64,000 nt of DNA from Pseudolysinimonas kribbensis (GCF_030161895.1 NZ_BSVB01000001.1:2170001-2234000), one strand, 5' to 3'; shown: positions 29,097 to 42,200, counted from the stretch's first letter. A program made the numbers and translations. Notes: generated from the letters alone by a model not told the origin.

Positions 29097-30148
29097 TCAG
29101 CCGAGCGCGTCGTCGAGGTCGTAGGCCGGGGGCTCTCGAGCTGGTCGTAGCGGCACGACGCGGGGTCGCGATCCGGCCGCCAGCGCTCGAACTGCACGGC
29201 GTGCCGGAATCGCCCGCCCTCGAGCTGGTCGTAGCGCACCTCGAGCACGCGCTCGGGGCGCAGCCGCACGAAGCCGACGTCCTTGGCGGCCGAGAACCGG
29301 CTGCGCTCGCCCTCGCCGCGCACCGGCTCGCCGGCGGCATCGCGCTCGACCAGCGGCTCCAGCTCGTGCAGAAGCTCGAGCCGGCGGGCGGTGCTGAACG
29401 CCGAGGCGCCGCCGACGCCGCGCAGCGTGCCGTCGGCGTCGTAGAGGCCGACCAGGAGCGACCCGACGCCGGTGCCGGACTTGTGCACCCGGTAGCCGAC
29501 CGGCACGACGTCGGCGGTGCGGTGGTGCTTGACCTTGCGCATCACCCGCTTGCCCGGCTGGTACGCGGCCGCCCGCGGCTTGGCGACGACCCCGTCGAGG
29601 CCGGCCCCCTCGAACTCGGTGAACCAGCGGCGGGCGAGGGCGGCATCCCGGGTCGTCCGGCTCAGGTGCAGCGGCGGCGCGACGTCGGCGAAGAGGGTCT
29701 CGAGCCGGGCGCGGCGCTGGGCGAAGGGCTCGTCGAGCAGCGAGCGGCCGTCGGCAGCCAGCAGGTCGAAGGCCACGAACGACGCCGGCGTCTCCTCGGC
29801 GAGCTTCGCGACCCGGCTGGCTGCCGGGTGGATGCGCTGGGACAGGGAGTCCCAGTCGAGCCGTTCGGCGCCGGGCCGGCCGGTGCGCACGACGATCTCC
29901 CCGTCGACCACGCAGCCCTCGCCCAGCTGCGCGGCGAACACGTCGACGAGCTCGGGGAAGTAGCGCGTGAGCGACTTGGACCCGCGGCTGCCGATCTCGA
30001 CGTCCGCGCCATCTGCGAAGACGATGCCCCGGAAGCCGTCCCACTTGGGTTCGTAGTCGTACCCGCCCTCGACCGCGTCCGGCTCGGGCACCGCGTCGAC
30101 GGCGGTCGCGAGCATCGGCTCGGTCGGCGGGTGCAGCGGCAGCGCCAT
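29097..30148 (-). CDS. ATP-dependent DNA ligase (LigC-like), one frame break
   Basis: About 350 residues. YEPKWDGFRG carries the adenylated Lys (motif I), VAFDLLAADG is near motif III, GLDGVVAKP is motif IV and RKVKHHRTADVV motif V; an OB-fold domain follows. The frame breaks at the G-run 29128-29132 (C-run on the coding strand); one more base gives a C-terminus ending PPAYDLDDALG at the stop 29097-29099. Length and domain content fit LigC. On the reverse strand TACGCT stands 6 nt before the ATG. Ku is not in this window. Confidence 0.88.
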
Positions 30149-30166
30149 CCGGCCAGCGTAGGCGCG

Positions 30167-32103
30167 CTACACCGGAATCGGCAGGGCCAGATCGTCGCGC
30201 TCGTCGCGCGGGGGCGGCAGCTCGGCCAGCTGCTGCAGGGCGTCCTTGACGACGCTCGTGAAGAGCCGGGCTCCCGCCCCGCCGAAGTGGATCTGATCGC
30301 GGTTGAGCTCGGAGAGATACGGCTGCACGGCGTCGTGCCAGTTCGCGAGCACCACGTTGCGGTACCGGTCCGCGAAGGCGGTGAGCGCCGCATTGACGCC
30401 GGGGTCCAGCCGCGCGGCGCCTGCGCCGAGACCACGATGATCTCGCGGTCCGGTCCGACCAGCTTGTGGATCTGCTCGAGCGTCGCATGATCGATCGGGC
30501 CGTTGGTGCCGAGCTCGATGAGCACCACCTTGCGCAGGGACCCGGCGTCGAGGTCCGCCTGGATGATGCCCGGGGCGGCATACATCGAGCGCGACACGGC
30601 GGCGTCGATCGCGATGCCCGGCAGTCCAGCCTGCAGCTCCGGGGCCGCCGCGAGCATGACCGAGTCGCCGATGGCGGTGACCTGGTTGCCGCCGACCGGT
30701 GTCGGCACGGGTGTCGGGGTGCCCGAGGCGCCGGGCGTGGGCGCGGCATCCGGCGTCGGCGCGGGCGATGCCGATCGGATCGCCTTGCGCCCGGCCTCCA
30801 CCTGCTGCTGGGTCTGCCCGATGCCCGGATCGGCGGCGAGCGCGAGCGTGCTGCCCGCCCCCGCGACGACCAGGAGGGCTCCGATCGCGACCGCCCACAC
30901 CGGCACGCGCCACCGTGCGCGGCCGGACGGACGTGCCGAGCGGCGGAACCGGAACCGCCGGACCGGTTGCTCGACGAAGCGGTACGACAGGGCGGACGCG
31001 ACGACCGTGATCGCGGCGGCGATGCCGCCGAGCGCCCAGCCCTGCCACCCGTCGCGCTGCCACGTCGGGAGTGCGCTCTGCACGAGCAGGAGCACCGGCC
31101 AGTGCCAGAGGTAGAGGCCGTAGCTGCGCCGGCCGACCCACCGGAACGGGCCTGTCTCGAGCGCGCGGCCGAGCCACGACCCGGGCACCAGCAGCGACGT
31201 GATGACCGCCGCGGTGAGGACGGCCACGAGCACGAGCCCGCCGCGGTAGGCGTCCGGGTCGGCGCCGTCGAGGACGACCGAGAGGCCGATCAGCGCGAGG
31301 AGGGCGAACACGCCGACGACGGGCAGCAGCCAGCGGACGGCGCGCGGCCAGGCGATCCGGCGCATCGGCCACCGCACCGCGGCGAACGCGAGAACCGCCC
31401 CGATGGCGAGTCCGAAGGCGTGCGTGTCGGTGCCGTAGTAGACGCGGGTGCTGTCGGTCGGGTCCACCAGCAGCGCCATCGCGAGCCCGGAGGCGGCGGC
31501 GAGCAGCAGCACGATCGCGATGCGCAGCCAGCGCGGGATGCGCAGCAGAACGAGCACGAGCAGCAGCGGCCAGACGAGGTAGAACTGCTCCTCGACGGCG
31601 AGCGACCACAGGTTGCGGAACAGCTCCGGCAAGCCGGTGCCGAAGTAGGTCGACCCGCTCGCGATGAGCAGCCAGTTGGTGCTGAACGTCGCCGCGCCGA
31701 TCAGCTGGCGGCCGATACCGACCAGCACATCGCCGCCGATCGCCCATGCCGCGCTGCAGCAGACGAGCACGAGCACGACGAGCGCGGGCAGCAGCCGTCG
31801 AGCGCGTCGCAGCCAGAAGGACCCGAGCCGGATGCGCCCGGTCTCGTCGCGCTCGCGCACCAGCAGCGTCGTGATGAGGAACCCGCTGACCACGAAGAAG
31901 ACGTCGACACCGAGATAGCCGCCGACGAGGGCGCCGGGGCCGAGGTGGAAGACGATGACCAGCACGACGGCGATCGCGCGGACGCCGTCGAGGCCGACGA
32001 CACGGTACGGGCCGGCACCGGGCAGCCGGGTCACGGGGTCCTCGCGGGTCGAGGGCGTCTCCGCGGGCGCAGGCGCGGGGCGGCTCGGTCGACTCGGTGT
32101 CAT
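30167..32103 (-). CDS. OafA-type acyltransferase with C-terminal SGNH domain, one frame break
   Basis: About 645 residues. The N-terminal acyltransferase-3 domain has about ten membrane segments (VVGLDGVRAIAVVLVIVFH; VDVFFVVSGFLITTLL; NLWSLAVEEQFYLVWPLL). A Thr/Pro linker leads to an extracytoplasmic SGNH domain with GDSVM (Ser block), IELGTNGP and a C-terminal DQIHFGGAGARLF containing the Asp-His pair. One base is missing at 30406-30407; GGG on the coding strand restores the SGNH part. Predicted to O-acylate a cell-wall or surface glycan. The ligase gene follows 18 nt downstream on the same strand. Confidence 0.85.
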
Positions 32104-32135
32104 GGGGCTTCGGGATCGGGGCGGGTGCGCCGTCA

Positions 32136-32145
32136 AGCCTAGACT
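32136..32145. promoter_or_regulatory. Overlapping divergent -10 boxes between oafA-like gene and truA
   Basis: AGCCTAGACT contains TAGACT on the plus strand (32140-32145), 6 nt before the truA ATG at 32152, and TAGGCT on the minus strand (complement of 32136-32141), 32 nt before the acyltransferase start. The two hexamers share the TA at 32140-32141. No clear -35 boxes are seen. Confidence 0.5.
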
Positions 32146-32151
32146 CGCGGC

Positions 32152-33059
32152 ATGCTCGAGGCGGGGCCGGCCGGGATCGATCCAGGAGTCGTCCGGGTGA
32201 GGCTCGACATCGCCTACGACGGCACCGGCTTCTCCGGATGGGCGCGCCAGCCCGGACTGCGCACCGTGCAGGGGAGCTCGAGGAGCGCCTCGCCGCGCTG
32301 TTCGCCTCGACCGGTGCGACGCCCCGCGTGACCGTCGCCGGCCGCACCGACGTGGGCGTGCACGCGACCGGCCAGGTCGGCCACGTCGACCTCGGCGCCG
32401 GGGAGCTCGCGGTGCTCGCGCGCGTCCGGGGCCACGCGACGTCGTCGGGGCCCGACTCGCTCGCACGACGGCTCACGGGCATGGGCGGTCCGGTCTCGGA
32501 TCTCGTCGTCCGCCGCAGCGGGGTGGCTCCGGCGGGATTCGATGCGCGGTTCGCGGCGCTCTGGCGGCGGTACGAGTACCGGATCGCGGACGCCGCCGGC
32601 GAGCGCGACCCGCGTCGTCGCGATCACACGCTCTGGCATCCGGGCCCGCTGGATGAGGCGGCCATGCTGGATGCCGCGGAGTCGCTGCTGGGGTTGCACG
32701 ACTTCGCCGCGTTCTGCCGTCCGCGTGAGGGGGCGACGACGATCCGCACGCTGCAGGCCTTCTCGTGGCAGCGCGACGACTCGGGTGTGCTCGTAGCCGA
32801 GGTGCGTGCCGATGCCTTCTGCCACAGCATGGTGCGTGCGCTCGTGGGCGCGTGCATCGCCGCGGGCGAGGGGCGGCTCGCCGGCGGCGAAACGGCGGCG
32901 CTGCGGGATGCCGGCCTCCGGACGTCGGCATTCACGGTCGTGCCGGCCCGCGGTCTCACCCTCGTCGAGGTCGGCTATCCCTCCGACGACGAGCTCGCGT
33001 CACGCGTGGAGCGCACCCGCGCTCGTCGCGATGCGGGAGAGCTGCAGGCGGCCGACTGA
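32152..33059 (+). CDS. truA: tRNA pseudouridine(38-40) synthase, one frame break
   Basis: About 302 residues. [20 protein letters not shown] and the catalytic Asp in [20 protein letters not shown] identify Tru[21 protein letters not shown] is the family C-terminal motif. The frame breaks at the G-run 32271-32274; one more G gives [18 protein letters not shown] 32152 is chosen because TAGACT lies 6 nt upstream. GTG 32197, with AGGAG 8 nt upstream and closer to the usual family start, is an equal alternative and would make the first 45 nt a leader. truA usually follows rplQ directly; here three genes intervene. Confidence 0.9.
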
Positions 33060-33227
33060 GGGAGCCGGCCGACGTGACCAGGTGATAAACGGGTGAATTC
33101 TCGGAATCGGTCCCGAGGGGGTATGTTCAACGCGATTGAATCCAACTGTCAACCCTCGATTCAACGTTGATCGAGGCCGCGGGGGCGCGGCCGATCGGCT
33201 CGGGTGACAGCAACAGGGGGAGCAGCC
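33060..33227 (+). promoter_or_regulatory. Structured upstream region of the giant adhesin gene
   Basis: This 168-bp gap is locally AT-richer than its surroundings. It contains TTCAACG twice (33126-33132 and 33160-33166) and related TTGAATC and GTCAAC motifs. Two hairpins follow: CCTCGAT/ATCGAGG at 33154-33176 and GGCCGCG/CGCGGCC at 33175-33192. TATGTT at 33122-33127 is a possible -10. AGGGGGAG at 33215-33222 is the ribosome binding site. Confidence 0.4.
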
Positions 33228-36200
33228 ATGCACGGTCGATGGGGCATGTCGTCAAATAGCCGACCGGAGCCGCACCCGGCGCAGCATCGGCGGGCCATCG
33301 GCGTGCGGGGTCTTTTCTGGTACACGGATTCGCCCACCCGCGGGTTCCGGGCGCTCTCAGCGGCGGTGGTGCTGACGATCGCCGGCTTCTCCGTCTTCGG
33401 TCTGGCCGGCGCCGCCAACGCGGCCACCACGGCCGTGCACGAGATCACGGCGAACTGGGTCGGGAGCCCCTCGTCGGCGCCATACGGGAAGGCGGTCACG
33501 TCCGAGTGGCACATCAGCACGAACGATGCCACCGATCCGGAGGCGAACGACCCGGTCAACGACGTGCGCGCGACGCTCACCGTCACGAACGGCGTGTTCG
33601 CCAGCATCCCCACCGTCTGCAAGACGAAGGGCGTCACGCCCGTCTCCTCGATCTCGGCGAACGGCTCGACGCTGGTGTGCAACCTCGGCACCATCACCGA
33701 GGGCACGGCCTCGGTGATCCAGGCGCCCGTGCGCGCCACAGGAGCGGGGGATCCGCGCTCTCCGTCTCCGGGACGGTCACCTCCGACTCGGCCGTCGCGA
33801 CGGCGGGGCCCGCGACCACGACGTCGCTTCCCATCACGGGAACGCACGGCATGGACCTCGTGCTCAGCGCGCCGAACCAGAACTATCAGCAGACCACCGT
33901 GCAGAGTCGCAGCGGCGGCAACCGTCCGACCGTGGTGGTCGACTACGGCGTCGCCATGACGACGGGCAGCATCCCGGGTCCGTCGAGCTATTCGTTCACG
34001 GTGGACATCGCGGTCTCCGTCGCCGGGCAGCTCCCGGGACTGCAATGGGAGGGCTGCCGGCCGGTCGACGACTCGGCCCAGGCCACCGGGATCCCCTACT
34101 CCGATTCCGCCTTCAAGAACCGCACCAATGCGCCCACGTGCACCATCACCGGCAGCAGCACGCATTACACGGTGACGTTGAGCGGGCTGGACTACTCGCT
34201 CAAGCAGGTCCCCACCGTCGACAGTCTGGGGAACGCGATCCCGTCGACGAGCACCTTCGTCGCCTCCGGCCAGTTGCTGTTCAGTTACACGACTCCGATC
34301 ACGACCACCGTGGGAGTGACGTTCGGGGCGACTTCGACCCCTTCGTCTTCAGCGATGGGGTCACGCAGCCGGAGACCAACACCACCAACGACGTCTCCGG
34401 CACGACGCTGGTCCTCCCCGGTGTGTTCTCGATGAGCTGGCAGGGCGGCCCCACCGCCGGTCGCGCGCCGTGGGACGCCAATCTCTGGGTGGCACCGGGA
34501 ACGGCGCAGGACAAGACGCTCCCCTGGCCTCCGGCGCGCTCGTCGACCGATCCCGGCCCGTACACCCTCGCCGACGAGCCTCTCGTGGGTCAGGCGGACA
34601 GCGTGACGTGGTCGACGTACAGCGGTCCGGGCGCGGCGAATCTGGCGGGTTCCTGCGTGATGGTGCAGAACCCGGCCGCGTTCACTCCGAGATGGGCGGA
34701 TTTCGTCGCCGCAGATGGAGCCTCGTACTCCAACATGAAGACCGCACATCTCTGGTACCGCACCGATGCGCTGAGTACGAAGACGGAGACCTGCGGCGAG
34801 CCGGTCGGCGTGGCGGGGAGTCCGTGGATCGCCGCCCCGGTCGGCGCCGCGTGCGCCACGCAGAGCATCTCGATCTCGCCTGCGTACTCGGATGACCCGT
34901 GCATCGCCGCCCTCCCGGCAGGTGTGACCGCGGTGAAGATGACCTGGGATCCGGCGGTGGACAAGCAGTTCCACCACTTCCTGCGAGTCTGGGGCTACAT
35001 TCCGCCGACGGCCCCGATCGGTGCGGAGTCGTGGGTGGTCGGGGCGTTCAACGCGCCCTACAACACCGCGACGGTGTTCCCGGGCTATCCGACCCTGAAC
35101 AACTACACCAACCTCAGCACCAACCCGACGGTCTACGCGACCATTCCGGGCAGCACCTACGGCCCCAACACCAACGGCATGCGCGACGCCTTGCGCATCC
35201 AGGGCCCGACCGGCGTCATCACCAAGACGACGCCGAGCACGACGGCACAGCCCGGCGTCCCCGTGACCTACACCCTCAGCGCCGAGGCGGATCTCGCCGT
35301 CCAGACCCCGCCGAACCAGACGTTCACGGTCACCGACACCCTCCCGGCCGGCATGGCCTATGTCGCCGGCTCGGGCACTCCGACGCCGGCCCTGTCGACC
35401 AACGGCTCCGGTCAGCAGGTGCTCAGCTACACCTTCACAAACGTGCCGGCGAACACGGCGCAGCCCATCACCTACCGGGCGCAGATCCCGGCGAGCGCCT
35501 CGGTCGCGCCGGGAACCGTCTTGACCAACGTCGCCCAGATCGACGTGCCCGGCGACAACCGCCCGGCCGCCGTCCGGCAGGCGAGCGCGAGAGTGACCGT
35601 CCCGAGCAACAGCGCCACCACGCTCGGCAAGTCGGTCGAGTCGAACGTGCTGTCGTTCTACGGCGACAGCTCGGCGTGGGACCTCGCGATCAACTCGCAG
35701 GACCCTGTGACCAACTCCTTCACGGACACCATTGACATCCTGCCGAGCACAGCGGACGGTCGCGGCACAAATATCACCGGCGGCTACTCGATCACCGGCG
35801 TGACGCCTCCCGCCGGATCGACCGTGTACTACTCGTCCGCGCCGATCGGATCGCTCAGTAACGACCCGCGCGCCGCGTCGAACGGAGGCACGCCGGGGAG
35901 CATCAGCGGCAACACGGTGGGATGGTCCGCCACGGCCGTCGCGCACCCGACCGCCATTCGGGTCATCGCGCCCGCCCTCGCTCCCGGCGCCACCCAGAGG
36001 ATCCGCATCGCGTTCACGACGCCGGCGGGAACGAGCTGCACGGCGCCGTCGGCGACGGACAACCAGCCGGGACAGGTGCTGGTGAACTCGGCCCTGTCGT
36101 TCGCCGGGCACACGGCCCTGCCCATGCTCTCGAGCGCGACGACGACCATCGGCGACTGCTACGCGTTCGACCTCAAGAAGTACGTGCTGGTCAAGGGTGG

Positions 36201-39200
36201 CAACCCCGCGACGGCGGCGGACTGGCATGACGCCAACGCGACCGCCGACTACCAGCAGTACGCGGCGGGCGACGCCGTGCCGTACAAGATCACCGTCACG
36301 AACAAGGGCACGGGCACCCTGACCGACATCCCGGTCACCGACTCCCTGGTGCCGGGCTGCGACTTCACGGTGCCCTCGCTCGCCGCCGGGGCCTCGGCGT
36401 CGAACACCTGCACGTCGACCGCCGTGGTCGGAACGACCGTGAACACGGCCTCCGCGAGCGTCACGCCGCCGTCGGGTCCCGTGCTCACCGCGAGCGACCC
36501 GGCCGGGATCGCCGTCCCGGAGCCGTATCACGTCGCGAAGACCTCCGTCCCCGCCGCCGGCAGCCCGATCGCGCCCGGCTCCAAGGTCACCTACACGGTG
36601 ACGGTGTCCGAGCCCGCGACGAGCGCCGCGCCCTCGCTGAACCCCTCCCTGGCGGACGACATGTCCGGCGTTCTGGACGATGCCGCGTATGACGGCGATG
36701 TCGCCGCGAGCTCGGGCACCGCGACGGTCAGCGGCCAGACCCTGAACTGGTCGGCGCCCTCGATCATGCCCGGGCAGTCCATCACCATCACGTATTCGGT
36801 GACCGTCGACAGCCCTGATGCCGGCGACAAGGTCATGACGAACACGGTGACCAGCGGCACCGGAAGCAACTGCGTGACCGGCAACGCGGACCCCGCCTGC
36901 AGGGTGACCGTCGACGTCGAGTCGTACACGGTCGCGAAATCCGTCTCCGTCACCTCGGCGGCCGAAGGACAGAAGGTCACGTACACGATCGCGGTGACGA
37001 ACACCGGCCAGGCCGCATACACGGCCGCCCACCCGGCGACGTTCACCGACAGCCTGACCGGAGTGCTGGATGACGCGAGCTACGACAACGACGCATCCGC
37101 GGGCGCCACGTACTCGGCTCCGAACGTGTCATGGTCGGGGGCGCTCGCCGTCGGCGCGACCCAGCTGGTCACCTACTCGGTGACCGTGAACTCGCCCGAA
37201 GCGGGCGACCACGTGCTGAAGAACTCCGTGTCGCCGACCGGCGACGGCGGCGTCTGCGACACCCCCGCGGCCTGCACCACGTCGACGCCGGTCGCCGCGT
37301 ACACGGTTACCAAGACCTCGTCGCCCGCGAGCACGAGTCCCGGCAGCACCGTCGTCTACACCGTGACCGTGAAGAACACCGGGAAGGTGGCCTACACAGC
37401 CGGTACGCCGGCCTCGTTCACCGACGACCTCAGCGGTGTCCTCGACGACGCGACCTACAACGGCGATGCCTCGAACGGTGCGACGTATGCCGCGCCGACC
37501 GTGTCGTGGGCCGGCCCGCTCGCGGTGGACGGCATCCAGACGATCACCTACTCGGTGACCGTGAACACACCGGATGCCGGCGATCACGTACTGACCAACA
37601 GCGTCGTGCCGACCGGCACCGGGGAACCTGTGCGACCGCCGACGCCTGCCAGACGCACACCCCGGTCGGAACGTACACGGTGTCCAAGACGGCCTCGGCG
37701 TCGTCGACGACGCCCGGATCGAGCATCACCTACACGATCGTGGTCACCAACACTGGGCAGGTGGCGTACACCGCGGCCAAGCCCGCCACCATCACCGACA
37801 ACCTAAGCGGTGTGCTCGACGATGCGGTGTACGACGGCGATGCGACCGGTGGCGCGACCTACTCGGCGCCGACACTCAGCTGGGCCGGGGCGCTGCCGAT
37901 CGGCGGCACCCACACGATCACCTACTCCGTGACCGTGAACAACCCGGACAACGGCGATCACCTGCTGAAGAACACCGTGTTCACACCGCCGGGCGTCGGC
38001 AACTGCTCGGCGGGATCGACCGATCCCGCCTGCTCGCCGGTCACCCCGGTGCAGTCGTACCGGGTGGTCAAGACGACCACGGCGACGACCGTCACCCCGG
38101 GTGAGGTCGTGCCGTACACGATCACCGTGACCAACACGGGACAGGTGGATTACACGGCGGCCGCCCCGGCGACCTTCACGGATTCGCTCTCGGACGTGCT
38201 CGACGACGCCACCTACGACAACGACGCCACGGGCGGGGCGACCTACGCGGCGCCGACGCTCTCGTGGTCGGGACCGCTCGCGGTCGGCGCGACCGTCACG
38301 ATCACCTACTCGGTCACGGTGAACACCCCGGACGCGGGCGACCAGGAGCTGAACAACGCGGTCGTCACGGGGTCGACGGGTAACTGCTCGGTGACCTCCA
38401 CCGACCCGTCGTGCTCCGCGCACGTGCCGACGAAGGCGTTCGACGTCGTGAAGACGTCGTCCGCGTCGACCACCACGCCCGGCGCGACGATCACGTACAC
38501 GATCGTCGTCACCAACACCGGAGCGACCGACTACACGGCGGCGGCCCCGGCCTCCTTCACCGACAGCCTGGCCGGGGTCCTCGACGACGCGAGCTACGAC
38601 AACGACGCCAGCAACGGCGCCGTGTACTCGGCCCCCGTCCTGTCGTGGTCCGGGCCGCTCGCGGTCGGCGCTTCGGAGACGATCACGTATTCCGTGACTG
38701 TCGACGATCCTGACAACGGGGACCATGCTCTGGACAACGCCGTGCTGACCCCCGCGGGATCCGGCGCGAACTGCACCGCGGACACCACGGACCCCGATTG
38801 CGCGGTCCACGTGCCCGTGCAGTCCTACACCGTCCAGAAGACCGTCTCCACGACCTCGACGACCGAGGGATCGCGGGTGACGTACACGGTGCTGGTGACC
38901 AACACGGGAGACGTCGACTACACCGCCGCCATCCCCGCCACCTTCACCGACGACCTGAGCGCGGCACTCGATGACGCCACCTACAACGGGGACGCCACCA
39001 ACGGGGCCACCTACGCCGCGCCGACGCTCTCGTGGGCAGGAGCGCTGCCCGTCGGCGGATCCGAGATGGTGAGCTACTCGGTGACGGTCGACGGCCCCGA
39101 CACCGGTGACCACGCGCTGCACAACACCGTCGTGCCGAGCGCGGCGGGCGGCTCGTGCGCCGCCGCGGGCGACTGCTCGACGACCACGCTGGTGCGGTCG

Positions 39201-42200
39201 TACACCGTGACCAAGAGCTCGTCGGCGACGACGACGACACCCGGCGGGACCGTGGACTACACCGTGACGGTCACCAACACCGGCGCCGTTCCGTACACGG
39301 CCGCCGACCCGGCGACCTTCACCGACAGCCTCGCCGACGTGCTGGACGACGCGGCGTACGACGACGACGCGACGAATGCGGCGACCTACGCATCGCAGAC
39401 CCTGTCGTGGTCCGGTGCGCTGGCCGTGGGCGCCACCGAGACGATCACCTACTCCGTGACCGTCGACGATCCCGGCACCGGCGACGGCGTCCTCGCCAAC
39501 ACCGCGGTGCCCACCGCATCCGGCGGCACCTGCACGACGCCCGAGGCGTGCACGACCTCGACGCCGGTCGCCTCGTACACGGTGGCGAAGTCGGCGTCGA
39601 CGGCCACCGCGACGCCGGGTGCGACGGTGACCTACACCGTGCTGGTCACCAACACCGGGCAGGTCGCCTACACCGCGTCGAACCCCGCGAGCTTCGCGGA
39701 CGACCTCACGGGAGTGCTGGACGACGCGGCGTACAACGGCGACGCGAGCGCGGGCGCGACCTACGCCGCTCCGACGTTGTCGTGGGCGGGCGACCTCGCG
39801 GTCGGCGCCACCCGCACCATCACGTACTCGGTGACGGTGGACGAGCCGGATGGCGGCGACGACATCCTGAAGAACGCGGTCGTTCCCACCGGATCCGGAG
39901 GCGCGTGCGCGACGACGGGCGGGTGCGACACGACGACACCGGTCGAGTCCTACACGGTGGCGAAGGTCGCCTCGACGACCTCGACGGCGCCCGGCGGCAC
40001 CGTCCGCTACACCGTCACGGTGACCAACACGGGCTCGGTGGCGTACACCGCCGCGCATCCGGCGTCGTTCAGCGACAGCCTCGCGGCCGTGCTGGACGAC
40101 GCGACGTACGACAACGACGCGTCGAACGGTGCGACCTACGCGGCTCCGACCGTGTCGTGGTCCGGAGCGCTCGCGGTCGGCGGGACACGGACGATCACCT
40201 ACTCGGTGACCGTCGACTCCCCCGACGCGGGAGATCACCTCCTGACGAACGCCGTCACACCGACGGGATCGGGTGGCGATTGCGTCAGCCAGAGCGCGTG
40301 CAGCACGACCACCCAGGTCGCCGACTACACGGTCGCCAAGTCGGCTTCGGCCGCGGTCGCGACTCCGGGGGCGACGGTGACGTACACGATCTTGGTGACC
40401 AACACCGGGCAGTTCGCGTACACCGCCACGCGCCCGGCGACGTTCACCGACAACCTCTCCGGCGTGCTGGATGACGCGACCTACGACAACGACGCGTCAA
40501 ACGGGGCGACGTATGCGGCGCCGACCCTGTCGTGGTCCGGTGCTCTGGCGGTCGGCGCGACGCAGACCATCACGTACACGGTCACCGTGAAGAACCCCGA
40601 CAACGGGGACCACGTGCTGGCGAACACCGTGTTCACCCCGCCGGGGGTGGGCAACTGCCCGGCCGGTTCGGATGATCCGGCGTGCTCCACGCACACGCCC
40701 GTGCAGGCGTACCGCGCGGTGAAGACCAGCTCGGCGACGACCGCCGACCCGGGCGACGTCGTGCCGTACACGATCACGATCACCAACACCGGCGAGGTGC
40801 CGTACACCGTGGACGACCCCGCGACGTTCGTCGACGACCTGTCGAGCGTGCTCGACGACGCGACGTACGACGGCGATGCCACCGCCGGGGTGACCTTCGA
40901 CGGCACGTCGCTGTCGTGGTCCGGCGCCCTGGCCGTCGGCCAGAGCCTCACCTTCACCTACTCCGTGACGGCGAACACGCCGGATGCCGGGGATGCGCTG
41001 CTGACCAACGCCGTCGTCACGGGCTCGACCGGCAACTGCTTCGACGGGTCGACCGATCCGTCGTGCTCGGTGCAGGTGCCCACGACCGCCTTCCACGTCA
41101 CGAAGTCCGCCTCCACGACCACGACGAGCCCGGGATCCACGGTGACCTACACGATCGTCGTGACGAACATCGGGGCGACCGACTACACGGCGGCGAAGCC
41201 GGCGAGCTTCACGGACGACCTGTCGCAGGTGCTCGACGACGCCCGCTACGACGACGACGCGACCAACGGGGCGGTGTACTCGGCGCCGACCCTGTCGTGG
41301 TCCGGGCCGTTGGCGGTCGGAGAGTCGGAGACCATCACCTACTCGGTGACGGTCGACGATCCGGACCACGGCGATCAGTCGCTCGACAACGCGGTGCTGA
41401 CCCCGGTCGGCTCGGGCGGCAACTGCACGGCGGACACCACCGACCCCGACTGCGCGGTCCACGTTCCGGTGCAGTCGTACACGGTCGCCAAGACGGCCTC
41501 GACCACGTCGACCCTGCAGGGAGGGGTGGTGACCTACACGATCGTGGTCACCAACACCGGATCCGTCGACTACACCTCGGCGGCGCCCGCCACCTTCACC
41601 GACGACCTGTCCCGGGTTCTGGACGACGCGACGTACGACTTCGACGCGACGAACGGCGCGACGTATGTCGCTCCCACACTGTCGTGGCGCGGGGCGCTGC
41701 CGATCGGGGGTCGCAGGCCATCACCTATTCGGTGACCGTGAACACACCGGACTCGGGGGATCATCTGCTGAAGAACACCGTGGTCACCCCGGGCGGCGAC
41801 TGCGTCGCCGGGTCGTCCGACCCGGCGTGCTCGGTCACGGTGCCCGTGCAGTCGTTCCGGGTGGTCAAGACGGCGAACGCCGCCACGGCGGTGCCGGGTG
41901 CGGTGGTGGACTACACGATCACCGTCATCAACACCGGCGAGGTGGCGTTCACGCAGGATCGGCCCGCCTCGTTCAGCGACGACCTGACGAACGTCCTGAC
42001 GTACGCGAGCTATGACGGCGACGTCGACAGCGGCGCGACCTACGCGGAGCCGACCATCCACTGGTCCGGCGCGCTGCCGATCGGCGGGGTCGTGTCGGTC
42101 ACGTACTCGGTGCGGTTGGCCGCGGACGCGTCGGCGGGCGAGAGGCTGCTGAACACCGTGGTGACACCGGAGGACCCGTCGGGCGTGATGTCGAACTGCC

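Noticed and set aside
30167-32482. Long Arg-rich reverse-strand reading of the acyltransferase region as a separate gene
   Set aside because: Only its last part (the SGNH C-terminus) is protein-like. The rest is an out-of-frame reading of the membrane domain, joined by the missing base at 30406-30407.
37803-40238. Very long open frame on the minus strand opposite the adhesin repeats
   Set aside because: It mirrors the repeat structure of the forward gene, is Arg/Gly/His-rich and has no domain-like features. It is a by-product of high-GC codon use in the forward frame.
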